A stretch of 64,000 nt of DNA from JAEUKH01 sp964447205 (GTDB taxonomy: Bacteria > Myxococcota_A > Polyangia > Polyangiales > Ga0077539), in the NCBI GenBank assembly GCA_964447205.1, contig CAYUSB010000036.1, positions 1 through 64,000 of the forward strand. Reading direction: 5' to 3'. Below, one piece after another: positions 1-8,215 of this stretch; position 1 is the stretch's first letter, and the number at the start of each line of letters is the position of its first letter. The notes beneath the pieces are model-generated. The model was not told the DNA's origin, did no database searches, and saw only the letters and a list, made by a program, of their open reading frames with translations. The position numbers and the translations under genes are program-made.

Positions 1-124
1 CAACGCCCGCCTGAGCTGTCACCCTCCCGCGGGGCGCATCGCCAAATCGCTATCTTTTATGCGAAGCACCCTCACGCCCCGACCGTGCTGCGCGCTGCCT
101 CGGCGGTCGACGCAGAGCTCGCTG
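1..124. repeat. Direct repeat, copy 1 (left edge outside the window)
   Basis: This stretch is repeated at 6347-6485. The two copies differ by two substitutions and a 15-base insertion in copy 2, where the unit aaatcgctatctctt is present twice. Both copies lose similarity at the same base on their right side, after ctcgctg. Copy 1 reaches the window edge, so its full length is unknown. Its right edge falls inside the baeRF3-like gene and has removed that gene's 5' part. A shared right boundary in two contexts suggests a mobile-element end or a duplicated junction; I cannot name the element. Confidence 0.75.
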
Positions 125-466
125 GCCGTGGTGGAGCCGCAATACCACGCCCGTTTGGACACGTTGGCGTCGGAGTTCGAAGAGGCCCAGGCCCATGGAC
201 TGGGCAGCAACGATCTGGCGCAGGTCTCGAAGGCTGCGCTGGCCGGGCGGGTGGCCACGCTGCTCATCGAGGCCGATCGAGAGATCGTGGGTCAGATTGA
301 TGAGGCCACGGGGCGGGTGGCGTTTGTCAGTCCCCCGTCGTTTCAGGTCACCGACCTCCTCGACGACCTGGGCGAGCAGGTGGTCCGTATGGGCGGTCGA
401 GGGTTTGTAATCCCCGCCGATCGCATGCCCGGCACGACGGGCGTGGCTGCCATCTACCGCTACTGA
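59..466 (+). pseudogene. baeRF3-type archaeo-eukaryotic release-factor-like protein, 5'-truncated
   Basis: From about residue 23 the sequence reads as the C-terminal third of the bacterial archaeo-eukaryotic release factor family 3 (often annotated host attachment protein). Typical features are VVEPQYHARLD at the start of the conserved part, an acidic alpha/beta segment, and the tail GGRGFVIPADRMPG followed by GVAAIYRY. Family members are roughly 350 residues; only about 110 remain. The first 22 residues come from the direct repeat, whose right edge falls exactly where family similarity begins, and the frame is open to the left window edge. The HPF-like gene 25 bases downstream fits a ribosome-associated role. 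The truncation is clear; whether the fragment is expressed is unknown. Confidence 0.7.
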
Positions 467-491
467 AACGCCCAAGAAGAAGGGGATCTCT

Positions 492-809
492 ATGCAGATT
501 CAAGTGAACACGGATCACAACATCCAGGGCACCGAAGTCTTCGCGGCCCACGTTCGGGGCGTCGTCGAGCATGCCCTCGCGCACTTCCACGATCGGGTGA
601 CGCGGGTGGAGGTTCACGTCAGCGACCAGAACGGCGTGAAGGGCGGGCAGGACGACCACGCGTGCTCCATGGAGGTACGGCTGGAGGGGCGTCAGCCTGC
701 GGCCGCCTCGCATCGCGCGCCCACGGCCGACCTCGCGGTGCACGGTGCAGCGGACAAGCTCAAGCGCGCCATCGAGAACATCCTCGGACGCCAGGGCGAT
801 CGTCGGTAG
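492..809 (+). CDS. HPF/RaiA-family ribosome-associated protein
   Basis: The 105-residue protein has the short beta-alpha-beta-beta-beta-alpha layout of hibernation-promoting factor / sigma-54 modulation proteins. It opens MQIQVNTDHNIQG, has the strand VEVHVSDQNG, an arginine-rich strand MEVRLEGRQP, and a final basic helix AADKLKRAIENILGR. Short HPF proteins bind the 30S decoding centre when growth stops. A good ribosome binding site (gaagggg) precedes the ATG. It follows the baeRF3-like fragment by 25 bases in the same direction, which suggests an original two-gene ribosome-rescue or stress unit whose promoter has been displaced by the repeat. The family assignment rests on sequence pattern only. 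Confidence 0.8.
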   Translation: MQIQVNTDHNIQGTEVFAAHVRGVVEHALAHFHDRVTRVEVHVSDQNGVKGGQDDHACSMEVRLEGRQPAAASHRAPTADLAVHGAADKLKRAIENILGRQGDRR

Positions 810-957
810 CGTCAAGGCGCCGCGACGTTGTCGTCGGGAAGGGTATTGACGCAGCGTGGGAGTTGCTGAAACTACTTTCCGCGTTGCGGCACGGACTGTA
901 CGGCAATCCTCCCTGCGACCCGTCTCCCGTGCCCACGCCCCACACCACGGAGCGTTC

Positions 958-2100
958 ATGGACAGTTCTCCCCGCTACGATGTGCCGTCCCGTCCCGGTG
1001 CCTGGATCCCCTTGAAGCGGCTGCTGCGTCGTGTCGTGCAACCCTCGTTGCCACGTCCGGCGCCGATCCCCACGGCGGGCCCGCGCTACCCCTTCGCGCC
1101 CTATCCCCGCGGCTGGTATACCGTCGGATTCAGCGAGGACGTGGCGCCGGGCCAACATCGTACGGTGCAGGTGCTCGGCGAGGAGTGGGTGCTTTGGCGC
1201 TCCGTGGAAGGGCGCGCGGCACTCACCGACCCAATCTGTCCGCACCTCGGGGCCGATCTCGGTCAGGGCGTGGTCGACGGTGAGGCGCTGCGTTGCCCCA
1301 TGCACGCGTTCTGCTTCGACGCCACCGGGGCTTGCACCCGCACGGGCTACGGTACGCGCACGCCGCCGCGGCTCCGCGCACGGACGCTTCCCCTCGTCGA
1401 GCGGGCGGGCTTTCTCTTCTACTTTCACGACCCCGACGGGGGCGACCCAGAGTGGGCGCTCCCCGAGTTTGATGCGGCCGTCGAGGGACCCTCCGAGTGC
1501 GCGCTCTTCCGCATGGGCACGCACGTGCAGGACATTGCCGAAAACACCGTAGATATCGGCCATTTCGCGGCGACCCACGGATACCAGGACGTGACCCCGC
1601 GGGCGCCCGTCGCCGCCGCGCCGCGGGTGCTGCGATCGAGCTACACGCTCCACCGCAGCGCAGAGATCTACGGCTCAGTGTCGGAGCGAATCCGTGTCGA
1701 GCTCGACGTCGCGTTGCACGGGCTCGGGCTCTACGAACTGCGGGGAACCACCACCCCGGGGGAGATTCGGACCTACTTCGTCTTCGCCGCGACACCGGTG
1801 ACGCCCGACCAGCTCGATTTCCGCGTGCGCATGTGGGTCCCTGAGGTGGCACGGCCCGAGGCGATGGGTGCGCTCTTCGCGCGCCTGCCGTCGTTGCCGA
1901 GGCTGTGGCTCATTCGGAAGAGCGTACGCCTCGCGGTGCTCGTCGACGTGCAGGAGGACGCCGAGATCCTCAACCGCAAGCGCTACATCCCGCGGCCGGG
2001 GCTCGCCCAGGGCGACGGCGACATCGGGATCTTTCGGCGCTGGGCGCGGCAGTTCTACAAGGTTGACGGCGCCGGTGATGGTGACGAGGTGTCGACGTGA
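958..2100 (+). CDS. Rieske non-heme iron oxygenase, alpha subunit type (first of a pair)
   Basis: The 380-residue protein has both domains of a ring-hydroxylating-type oxygenase. The Rieske [2Fe-2S] ligands are C94-x-H96 and C113-x2-H116. The mononuclear iron site is N196-x2-D199-x2-H202-x4-H207. The overall type resembles the sterol/steroid oxygenases KshA and DAF-36/Neverland, which need separate reductases; none is encoded nearby. I chose the ATG at 958 because ggag lies just upstream; the frame is open further upstream but has no ribosome binding site. The stop overlaps the next gene in a GTGA, so the two oxygenases are translationally coupled. The substrate is unknown; a sterol or other hydrophobic ring compound is only a guess. 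Confidence 0.85.
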   Translation: MDSSPRYDVPSRPGAWIPLKRLLRRVVQPSLPRPAPIPTAGPRYPFAPYPRGWYTVGFSEDVAPGQHRTVQVLGEEWVLWRSVEGRAALTDPICPHLGADLGQGVVDGEALRCPMHAFCFDATGACTRTGYGTRTPPRLRARTLPLVERAGFLFYFHDPDGGDPEWALPEFDAAVEGPSECALFRMGTHVQDIAENTVDIGHFAATHGYQDVTPRAPVAAAPRVLRSSYTLHRSAEIYGSVSERIRVELDVALHGLGLYELRGTTTPGEIRTYFVFAATPVTPDQLDFRVRMWVPEVARPEAMGALFARLPSLPRLWLIRKSVRLAVLVDVQEDAEILNRKRYIPRPGLAQGDGDIGIFRRWARQFYKVDGAGDGDEVST

Positions 2101-3101
2101 TCAGCCTCGCACACGCCACCACCGAGCGCTGGCCGCGCGGTTGGTACTTCGTCGCCTTTGGCGAGAGCCTCGCGCGGGGAGAGGTGCGCCCGGTACAGCT
2201 CTTCGGGGCCGAGTGGGCGCTGTTTCGCACGCGCGCTGGCGTCGTCGGCATGCTCAACCCGACCTGTGTACACCTCGGCGCCAACCTCGCCCGCACGGGC
2301 CGCGTCTGCGGCGAGCGGCTGCGTTGCGCGCTCCACGCCTGGGAGTTTGAGGTTGACGGGCGTTGCACCGAGGCGCCCCGGGTCAAGCCGATCCCGAAGG
2401 CCGCGCGGCAGACGGCGCTGACCGTGGCGGAGCGCCTCGGGAGCGTGTGGGCATGGTACGGCGAGGGCGATCCCGCGCCCTTTCTCGACGTGGCTTCGCT
2501 CGAAACCGATCGCTTCGCCAACTTCCGGGGCGAGGTGCACGAGGCCCACACCGACTGCCGCACCGCGATGGAGCACGCGTCGGACAGCTACCACTTTCGC
2601 TACAACCACGGCATCCACGTGCTCCACGAATGGACGCCTCTGGTCGAAGACGGCACCGACTACCGCTTCCGCTGGAAGATGCGTCCCGAGGAGGAGGCGC
2701 ACCCGGTCTTCCGCTGGGCTCGTAGCGTGGGCCGCGTGGACTTCGCGGGCCCCTGTACGAGCATCTACCGCGTGCTCGAGACCGAGGAGCGGCCCGAGGA
2801 CCCGCACGCAGCGATTCTCCTGAGCGTGACGCCGGTGGCAACGGGCACGACGCTGCTCGCGTGGCGTGTGCTGGTGCGCAAGCCGTTTGGGCGCGCGCTG
2901 TTGCGACCCCTCGGGCGCCTCGTGACGGAGGCGGCGTACCGCTACTTCCGCTTCAACGTGTTTCAGGACATCGAGGTCATCCAGACCATGACGCGCCTGG
3001 AGCGGCCGCTGTGGGTCGCCGCCGACGGCAGCTCGGTGCGGCACTACCGCGGGTTTTACGACCGCAACCTCATCGACACGCCGTCTGCCTGGCGCGCGTA
3101 G
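2097..3101 (+). CDS. Rieske non-heme iron oxygenase (second of a pair)
   Basis: The 334-residue protein starts with GTG inside the stop of the previous oxygenase. It carries its own complete cofactor sites: Rieske ligands C57-x-H59 and C77-x2-H80, and the catalytic iron motif D163-x2-H166-x4-H171. It opens with the same RGWY(F/T) segment as its neighbour but is otherwise strongly diverged, so this looks like an ancient paralogous pair rather than a recent duplication. Both act as complete oxygenases on sequence grounds, so they may catalyse successive steps or form a hetero-oligomer. No electron-transfer partner gene is adjacent. The substrate cannot be inferred. Confidence 0.85.
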   Translation: MISLAHATTERWPRGWYFVAFGESLARGEVRPVQLFGAEWALFRTRAGVVGMLNPTCVHLGANLARTGRVCGERLRCALHAWEFEVDGRCTEAPRVKPIPKAARQTALTVAERLGSVWAWYGEGDPAPFLDVASLETDRFANFRGEVHEAHTDCRTAMEHASDSYHFRYNHGIHVLHEWTPLVEDGTDYRFRWKMRPEEEAHPVFRWARSVGRVDFAGPCTSIYRVLETEERPEDPHAAILLSVTPVATGTTLLAWRVLVRKPFGRALLRPLGRLVTEAAYRYFRFNVFQDIEVIQTMTRLERPLWVAADGSSVRHYRGFYDRNLIDTPSAWRA

Positions 3102-3222
3102 CGTCGTCGCGTGCCGCTTCCTACGGGCCGCGCGGGATGGCCTCGCCGTCTCCGGTCAGATCGCCTACTGCACATCGTCCACCACGAACCACACGCCGGC
3201 ACGACCAGCTCGTCAAGAAGCC

Positions 3223-3918
3223 TTACGATGCCGGGGTTGGTGTGGACGGCTCATCCCAGGGTTCGAGCAGTGTCCCGGCAAGGCCCTCCATGTCCTGGAT
3301 GAAGCACCACGTCTGCATCCTCCAGCGGAGTTCGCGGACGTTCCCGGGCCACGTGTACGCTCGGATGAACTCTACCGCGCGCGGCGACAAGTCGTCGAAG
3401 TTCAGCCCGAAGCGGACATGGATGACCCTGAGGAAATGACGCGCGAGCAGCACGGCGTCATCACCGCGCTCCCGAAGCGGCGGCAACTCCACGGCGATGC
3501 GGCGCAGGGCCTCGTTGAGTTCGGGAACGTCGCCCTCGTTCGTGATCGGTCGGTAGCAGCAGAAGACCCATCGAGCGCCAGCGGTCGGCGAACGAAGCGC
3601 GCGGAGAATCTCGCGCTGGCGGGGCTCGGTCAGGTCCAACGGCTCCGTGAGGACGAGGGGTTCGTCCGCGGCGCGCGACCACACCGCGTCGAAAGCCTCG
3701 CGCTGGTGCGACTCCGGGATCGCAGCGCAGTAGAGTTTCAGCGCCGACGCGCCGACGATGTTGCGGGCGAGGGTGTGCAGTCCGACGCCACTGTCGCCCA
3801 CGAGGCACAGGGGCTCTCGTTTCTCCGCCGCCAGCGCGGCAACCCTAAACACCTCGCCCATGGCGGGACGATCGCTGATCATCGACCCGAACGAGAACCG
3901 CGGCGCGTGTTCGCCCAT
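3223..3918 (-). CDS. Sigma-54-type AAA+ domain protein lacking the GAFTGA loop
   Basis: About 231 residues resemble the central AAA+ domain of NtrC-family activators. There is a Walker A variant (LVGDSGVGLHTLARNI, with His where the family has Lys), the family signature LPPLRERGDDAVLLARHFL, and AYTWPGNVREL near the C-terminus. The block carrying the sigma-54-contacting GAFTGA loop and the usual Walker B FLDE is missing; in its place is ESHQREAFDAVW followed by PLVLTEPLDL. Without GAFTGA and with a changed Walker A lysine it should not activate sigma-54. No response-regulator or HTH domain is attached. I placed the start at the ATG at 3918; upstream in-frame sequence does not look like protein. 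It may be a decaying regulator. Confidence 0.6.
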   Translation of the reverse strand: MGEHAPRFSFGSMISDRPAMGEVFRVAALAAEKREPLCLVGDSGVGLHTLARNIVGASALKLYCAAIPESHQREAFDAVWSRAADEPLVLTEPLDLTEPRQREILRALRSPTAGARWVFCCYRPITNEGDVPELNEALRRIAVELPPLRERGDDAVLLARHFLRVIHVRFGLNFDDLSPRAVEFIRAYTWPGNVRELRWRMQTWCFIQDMEGLAGTLLEPWDEPSTPTPAS

Positions 3919-4006
3919 GGGCGGTGAGGGTAGAACGATTTCAGGTTGGTTTGCGCGGGCGTCACGGTGTGGCTCCTCGCCTGCGGCCGGAGCAACGCGG
4001 CTTTCG

Positions 4007-4140
4007 TCAGGGGGCGGACTGCACCAGAGGCAGGCCGTTGAGGTACCGATCGATCGCGGCCCGCAGCGGCGCGGCAACATCGGCCTTGTGCGTCGTCCAG
4101 GCGTCCAGGGCTTGGGCGGCAAGGGGATAAGTCCTCCAAT
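4007..4140 (-). pseudogene. 3' fragment of an unidentified gene next to the intron
   Basis: One reading frame here has strong protein character: it reads HWRTYPLAAQ, then an amphipathic helix including DAWTTHKADVAAPL and IDRYLNGLPLV, and ends at a TGA. No start codon or ribosome binding site belongs to it, and the frame loses coding character upstream, about 70 bases from the 3' end of the group II intron. It looks like the tail of a gene whose body was removed or displaced by rearrangement. I do not recognise the family. Confidence 0.35.
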
Positions 4141-4251
4141 GGGTTCCCGGGGTCGAGCACCTCCCCGCGTGGAGCTCCGGACCTACCGCAGAGGGGACAG
4201 ATTCCCCGTTGTTGGGTGGCCCCGGGGGATCACTCCCCCGGGGCTCCCACA

Positions 4252-4284
4252 GATCCGGACGTGCGCGATTCGCGCATCCGGCTC
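4252..4284 (-). ncRNA. Group II intron domain V
   Basis: On the minus strand this reads GAGCCGGATGCG, a short bulge and loop, then CGCACGTCCGGATC. That is the conserved catalytic hairpin of bacterial group II introns, with near-perfect pairing of its two arms. It lies 17 bases after the maturase stop codon and is followed by the domain VI hairpin. Confidence 0.85.
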
Positions 4285-4301
4285 TTCGGAGCATGGTTTC
4301 G

Positions 4302-5615
4302 CTACGAGGCGGGCCGAGCCGCGATGCGAGGCAGCGGAAGCGGGAACCGCTCCAGGAGCACGAGCATCTGCGGCCAGTCGACGTACCCGGCGTTGGAGCG
4401 GCGGGAGAGCCACTTCTGCCAGATCCGTCGCGTTTCACGGTAGAAGCGTGCGAGGGCGCGGTAGTTCGAGCGGACCCCGAAATACCCGTAGTGCCCTCGG
4501 AGCTTCTGCGCGAGTTGCTGTTGCTGCACGGCGAGGGGCTCGTGCCTGTTCACGCGGCACCAGCCCCTCACCCGGCGTAGCGAGCGGCTGAACCGGTCCT
4601 TTGCTGTGCGCTGCTGGACGATCCACTTCTTGGAGCGCGAGTGGCCCCAGTGGTGGGTCAGGCCGAGAAAGTCGAACGTTCCTGGCCCCGCCGGGTTGCC
4701 CCGGTCGCGGCGTCGGAAGTCGAGGAGCCTCGTCTTGTCCGGGTGCAGCGTCAGACCGTACTTGCCGAATCGCTTCGGGAGCACGGCGAGGACCTGTCTC
4801 GCGCCTTGTTCGTGCGCGAAGACCATCACGAGATCGTCGGCGTAGCGGACGAGCGCCGAGCGGCCGTAGAGCCGCGGGAGCACGTCCCGGTGGAACCAAA
4901 CGTCGACGACTTCGTGCAGGTAGATATTCGAAAGGATGGGTGAGATTACGCCGCCCTGGGGTGACCCCGTTTCGGGATGCGTGAGCCGCCCTCCGTCGAG
5001 TACGCCTGCGTTCAGCCACTTTCCGATTGCGCGCAACAGCACGCCATCTCGTACCCTTCGGCGCAGAATCTCTCGCAGATGTCCGTGGTCGAGAGTGTCG
5101 AAATACTTTCGGATATCGACCTCCAAGACCCATCCGCCGCCCACCGGCATCGTCGCGTCGCGCACGGCTTCGAGCGCGTCGTGCGCCGAGCGTTCCGGCC
5201 GGAAACCGTACGAGCAGTCCAGGAAGTCTTGCTCGTAGATGGCCTCCAGCATCATCGCGACCGCGCGTTGCAACACCTTGTCCTCGAAGGTCGGAATGCC
5301 GATGGGCCGCATCTGCGAGCCATCTCCCTTCGGGATGTGCACACGCCGCACGGGCGGCGCCCGGTATCGGCCGGAGTGGAACCGGTCGAGCAGCGACTGG
5401 AGGTTGACCTCCAGGTGGTTCGCGTACTCGTCGGCTCGCAGTCCGTCGATGCCGGGAGCGCCGTCCTTGCGCGTGAGCCGGTGCGCCTCGTACAGCCACG
5501 TGATGTCGATGTGGTGGGCGAGCGTCGTGAACGCCCGCTCGGGATGCTTACGCGCCTGTTCCGCTATCCAGTGGAGTTTCGCTGAGACGGGTTGTGAGAG
5601 CAGAGTCTCTTTCAT
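4302..5615 (-). CDS. ltrA: Group II intron reverse transcriptase/maturase
   Basis: The 437-residue protein has reverse transcriptase blocks in order: DGAPGIDGL, RPIGIPTFEDKVLQ, YGFRPERSAHDAL, VDIRKYFDTLDH, GSPQGGVISP, the catalytic RYADD (residues 257-261) and the thumb segment KYGLTLHPDKTRLLDF. It continues into the maturase domain (GHYGYFGVRSNY, then WQKWLSRRSN). There is no HNH endonuclease domain at the C-terminus. The protein binds its intron RNA, assists splicing and copies it at the target. I chose the ATG at 5615 rather than the one seven codons earlier because the sequence GGAGGG sits just before it. The reading frame is intact. Confidence 0.93.
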   Translation of the reverse strand: MKETLLSQPVSAKLHWIAEQARKHPERAFTTLAHHIDITWLYEAHRLTRKDGAPGIDGLRADEYANHLEVNLQSLLDRFHSGRYRAPPVRRVHIPKGDGSQMRPIGIPTFEDKVLQRAVAMMLEAIYEQDFLDCSYGFRPERSAHDALEAVRDATMPVGGGWVLEVDIRKYFDTLDHGHLREILRRRVRDGVLLRAIGKWLNAGVLDGGRLTHPETGSPQGGVISPILSNIYLHEVVDVWFHRDVLPRLYGRSALVRYADDLVMVFAHEQGARQVLAVLPKRFGKYGLTLHPDKTRLLDFRRRDRGNPAGPGTFDFLGLTHHWGHSRSKKWIVQQRTAKDRFSRSLRRVRGWCRVNRHEPLAVQQQQLAQKLRGHYGYFGVRSNYRALARFYRETRRIWQKWLSRRSNAGYVDWPQMLVLLERFPLPLPRIAARPAS

Positions 5616-6138
5616 CTTTCCCTCCACTGGTTCCATGTTCCGGTGCCGCCCTTTGCTCGGCCGGGTCCCTCGGGACGGTTCCCCGGCTTCATCGCTCGTA
5701 CTGCGGCACTCCGACTCCTCGCGCCCCGGCGCCGCTCGGCTTCTCGCTCCGCGGCGCCGTTCCGGCTCACGCCGGAAGCGACGAGGCCTCCCAGGTTCCT
5801 GTGCGACCCTTGTGCGCGTGCGCCGGTCCTAGACCCCGGTGGAGGCGCAGACGTCAGGACCCCGGGTGGGTTGCCCTGCGATTCGACGTCTGCGCTGTTG
5901 TCTTCCGTGTTGTCCACCACGTCGACCTCCACTTGCATGCGGCTCTCGGGGCTCGCTGTCGCCGCCCACGCACCCACTGTCTACGCTTCGCAGCCGCCCT
6001 CACGGACGGACCACGCAAGACTCGTTTCCGGCTGGCGGTCCTCTACCTTGGCCGGTCGGGACTTTCACCCTCGGGTCACTTTCGCGAAGTTTCACGCGCT
6101 ACATGCGATCCTCCTCACCCAGGCTTCTCCTGGCGCAC

Positions 6139-6346
6139 GGACGAAGCCGCTGCGCGGCAGGGCAGATCGGCGCTACGATGTCTCCGATGCCCCCCGCGGT
6201 CCCGCGACAAGGCCCCCGACACGCCCTCCCCGGTCTTCGCCAATCTGCTTGGAAACAAGGGCGTCCGCTAATTTCCCCATAGGGTGCTGGCGACGGGGTT
6301 AGAGGGCTCCGCGGCATCGTCCAACAGCGACTTGGCGAAGCGCCTG
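6139..6346. other. Intron 5' exon and spacer without a recognisable gene
   Basis: About 210 bases separate the intron from repeat copy 2. They contain the GCCGC/GCGGC hairpin at 6146-6158 beside the intron insertion point. I see no convincing coding frame, RNA gene or promoter. Confidence 0.4.
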
Positions 6347-6485
6347 CAACGCCCGCCTGAGCTGTCACCCTCCCGCGGGGCGCATCGCCAAATCGCTATC
6401 TCTTAAATCGCTATCTCTTATGCGAAGCACCCTCACGCCCCGACCGTGCTGCGCGCCGCCTCGGCGGTCGACGCAGAGCTCGCTG
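6347..6485. repeat. Direct repeat, copy 2
   Basis: This is the second copy of the repeat at 1-124, with one internal 15-base unit doubled (aaatcgctatctctt twice in tandem). It ends at the G of a GAAC tetranucleotide (6485-6488), right where the IS91-like element begins. GAAC is the known target flanking the oriIS end of IS91-family elements, so this copy may simply be the DNA the IS91 element landed in, while copy 1 shows the same sequence joined to a different partner. Confidence 0.7.
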
Positions 6486-6488
6486 AAC

Positions 6489-8042
6489 GAATCCAACCAC
6501 CCCGCCGCGGCTCCACGCGCAGACGGCTCCCCTCGCGCCGTCGTGCCCCTACACCGCGCCCCACGTTCTCCGCCGTCATCGCCGCAAGCGCGTCAGCAAG
6601 GATCCCGCGCCCGCGCGGCTCGCGGTGGCTCGTGCGGCAGGCCCAGATGCAGCAGGATCCGCTCGATGACGGCGCGGTCTCGGATGACGGCGATGAAGCG
6701 CATCCTGCCGTCGCAACGCGGGCAGGCGAGCGCGTCGACGCCCCACATGTGCCGCAGCAGCGTGGCCCAATCCCAGCGGGTCAAACAAGCGCCCGCGGTC
6801 ACACCGCCCTCGGACGCCGCAGCCCCGCAGCGCGCGACCGACGCGCGGGTTCGTCCCCGGTCGCGGTGGTGCGCCCGTCTTGGCCCCGGCACGATGGCTC
6901 CGCGCCACGGGGAGTTGGGCGCAAACACCCCGTGGTGGCGCACCAGCGGAAACCGCGGCGGCGGGATTAGCGCGACAAGGCAGCCCATGAACTCCTGGGG
7001 CCGCATCACCCGATGCGTCGCGCCCCCGCGCCGCGGGACCTTCAGCCGGTACGCGACCGAGCCATCCTCCAGCAGCTCCACCCGCTCGCCACACACTGCG
7101 GGCCGCGCGACGTAGCGGCACAGCCGCTCGAGTCCCACCCGGTCGTCCTCCTCCACACGCACCCCCGCGTGCACATTAAACCCCCGGTACTCCACCCCCG
7201 CCCCCTGCCGAACCCCCTCCCCCTCTCGTGTTTGCGTCGGAGCGACCCCCTCCTCAGCTGCCGCCTCGACACGCGCAAACCGCCCCCGTCCCGCCGCCGC
7301 GTCTCGCAAGGCATCGAGCCCGTCGTCCTCGCGTACAGTGCGTATCCGCGCGACACGCGCCGCCACCTCTCGCAGCACCGCGGCCAGCTCGCTCCGGGTC
7401 GGTGCGGGCGTCGGCACGAAGCGCGGCGTGCTGCCGTCCTCGCGGCACAGAAACACCCCGTCGGCAAGCAAAACGTGCATATGAGGGTTCAGGTTGAGAG
7501 CGCCGCCAAATCTCTGCACATACGTCACGGCCCCGATCTCTGGCCGCGCGCCCTCGTCCCCGGTCCCCTCTCCCAGCGCCACCTTCGCCCGAAGGTGGGC
7601 GCGCACGACCTCGAAAAAGATGCGCGCGACCTTCGTGAGCAGCACCGGGTCGCGGGCCACGGGCAGCCGCAGGGCCCACGGCAGCGACAGCACCCACTGC
7701 CGCACGGGCACCTCCGGCCACAACCGCGCCACCTGCTCCGCGGCCGTCTCGTTCATCCTTCGCCCACCGCAGGACGAACACACCCCCCGGCCCTTGCATG
7801 AGAACGGAACCAGCCGGTCGAAGCCGCAGGCCACGCACCGATGCCCGCCCGAAGCCGCAGGCCAGCACACCGCAGCGCAGAAATGCCCGCAGCTCCGCCT
7901 CCACATACGGCGGCAGGGCCACCTCCGCCGCGCGGGCCGCCGCGAGGAAGGGCTCCAGCTCGGCCTGAACCACGCCGTACAGCACCGACTCCGTCGCCGC
8001 ACGAGGGCGATACACAGGGACATGGCAGGGGGCGAGCGGCAT
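6489..8042 (-). mobile_element. IS91-family element (terIS end not located)
   Basis: A transposase gene on the minus strand is followed, at its downstream side, by GAAC at 6485-6488. On the transposase strand the element is flanked by GTTC, matching the target rule for the oriIS end of IS91-type rolling-circle elements. The terIS end must lie beyond 8042 but I cannot see a boundary. The coding region is frameshifted, so the element is probably inactive on its own. Confidence 0.55.
6593..8042 (-). pseudogene. IS91-family HUH transposase, frameshifted
   Basis: The N-terminal part is in one frame (YRPRAATESVLYGVVQAEL through RAFLRCGVLACGF). The rest is in another: a zinc-finger-like CVACGFDRL...CSSC segment, the HUH nuclease motif NLNPHMHVLLADG, the tyrosine motif CRYVARP, and a C-terminal CPRCDGRM finger. 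The frames switch inside about 7839-7850, where one extra base (or two missing) sits between two near-identical copies of a 15-base stretch. Otherwise the protein is full length. HUH transposases nick single-stranded DNA and move by rolling-circle replication. The shift could be natural decay, a sequencing error, or less likely programmed. Confidence 0.8.
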
Positions 8043-8153
8043 CGCGACGATGCCCTTTTCGGACCCTCACCGTCCTTGGTCTTGCAGACGCTGTCGCTGT
8101 CACCCGCGAACCGTCGAGGCCGTCACGCCGCGTTTTCCCCCACAAAACCTCGT

Positions 8154-8186
8154 TGCCCCTTGCGACCCTTGCGCCCTGGCGGTTTC
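8154..8186 (+). repeat. Interspersed 33-bp repeat, copy A
   Basis: The sequence (CCTTGCG-type units in tandem, ending near GGTTTC) recurs inverted at 40212-40244, 32 kb away, with 24 bases identical and the remainder nearly so. Here it lies between the IS91-like transposase start and rsmE. It contains internal short repeats (CCCTTGCG twice). The surrounding 170 bases hold no gene. Confidence 0.6.
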
Positions 8187-8215
8187 GCTGCCCGTCCCTC
8201 CACCGCAGCGCCCCC

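Larger units (their letters stand above)
4209..6138 (-). mobile_element. Group II intron with its own reverse transcriptase/maturase
   Basis: The element reads on the minus strand. Its 5' end is the canonical GTGCGCC starting at 6138, followed by the purine-rich GGAGAAGCCTGGGTGAGG typical of intron domain I. The maturase ORF occupies 4302-5615. The 3' part has a domain V hairpin at 4252-4284 and a GC-rich domain VI hairpin at about 4217-4244, and the intron ends close to 4209 (give or take 4 bases). Just upstream of the 5' end in the exon is a 5-bp hairpin (6146-6158), the kind of target used by introns that home behind stem-loops. Length is about 1.93 kb. All parts needed for splicing and mobility appear present. 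Confidence 0.85.
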
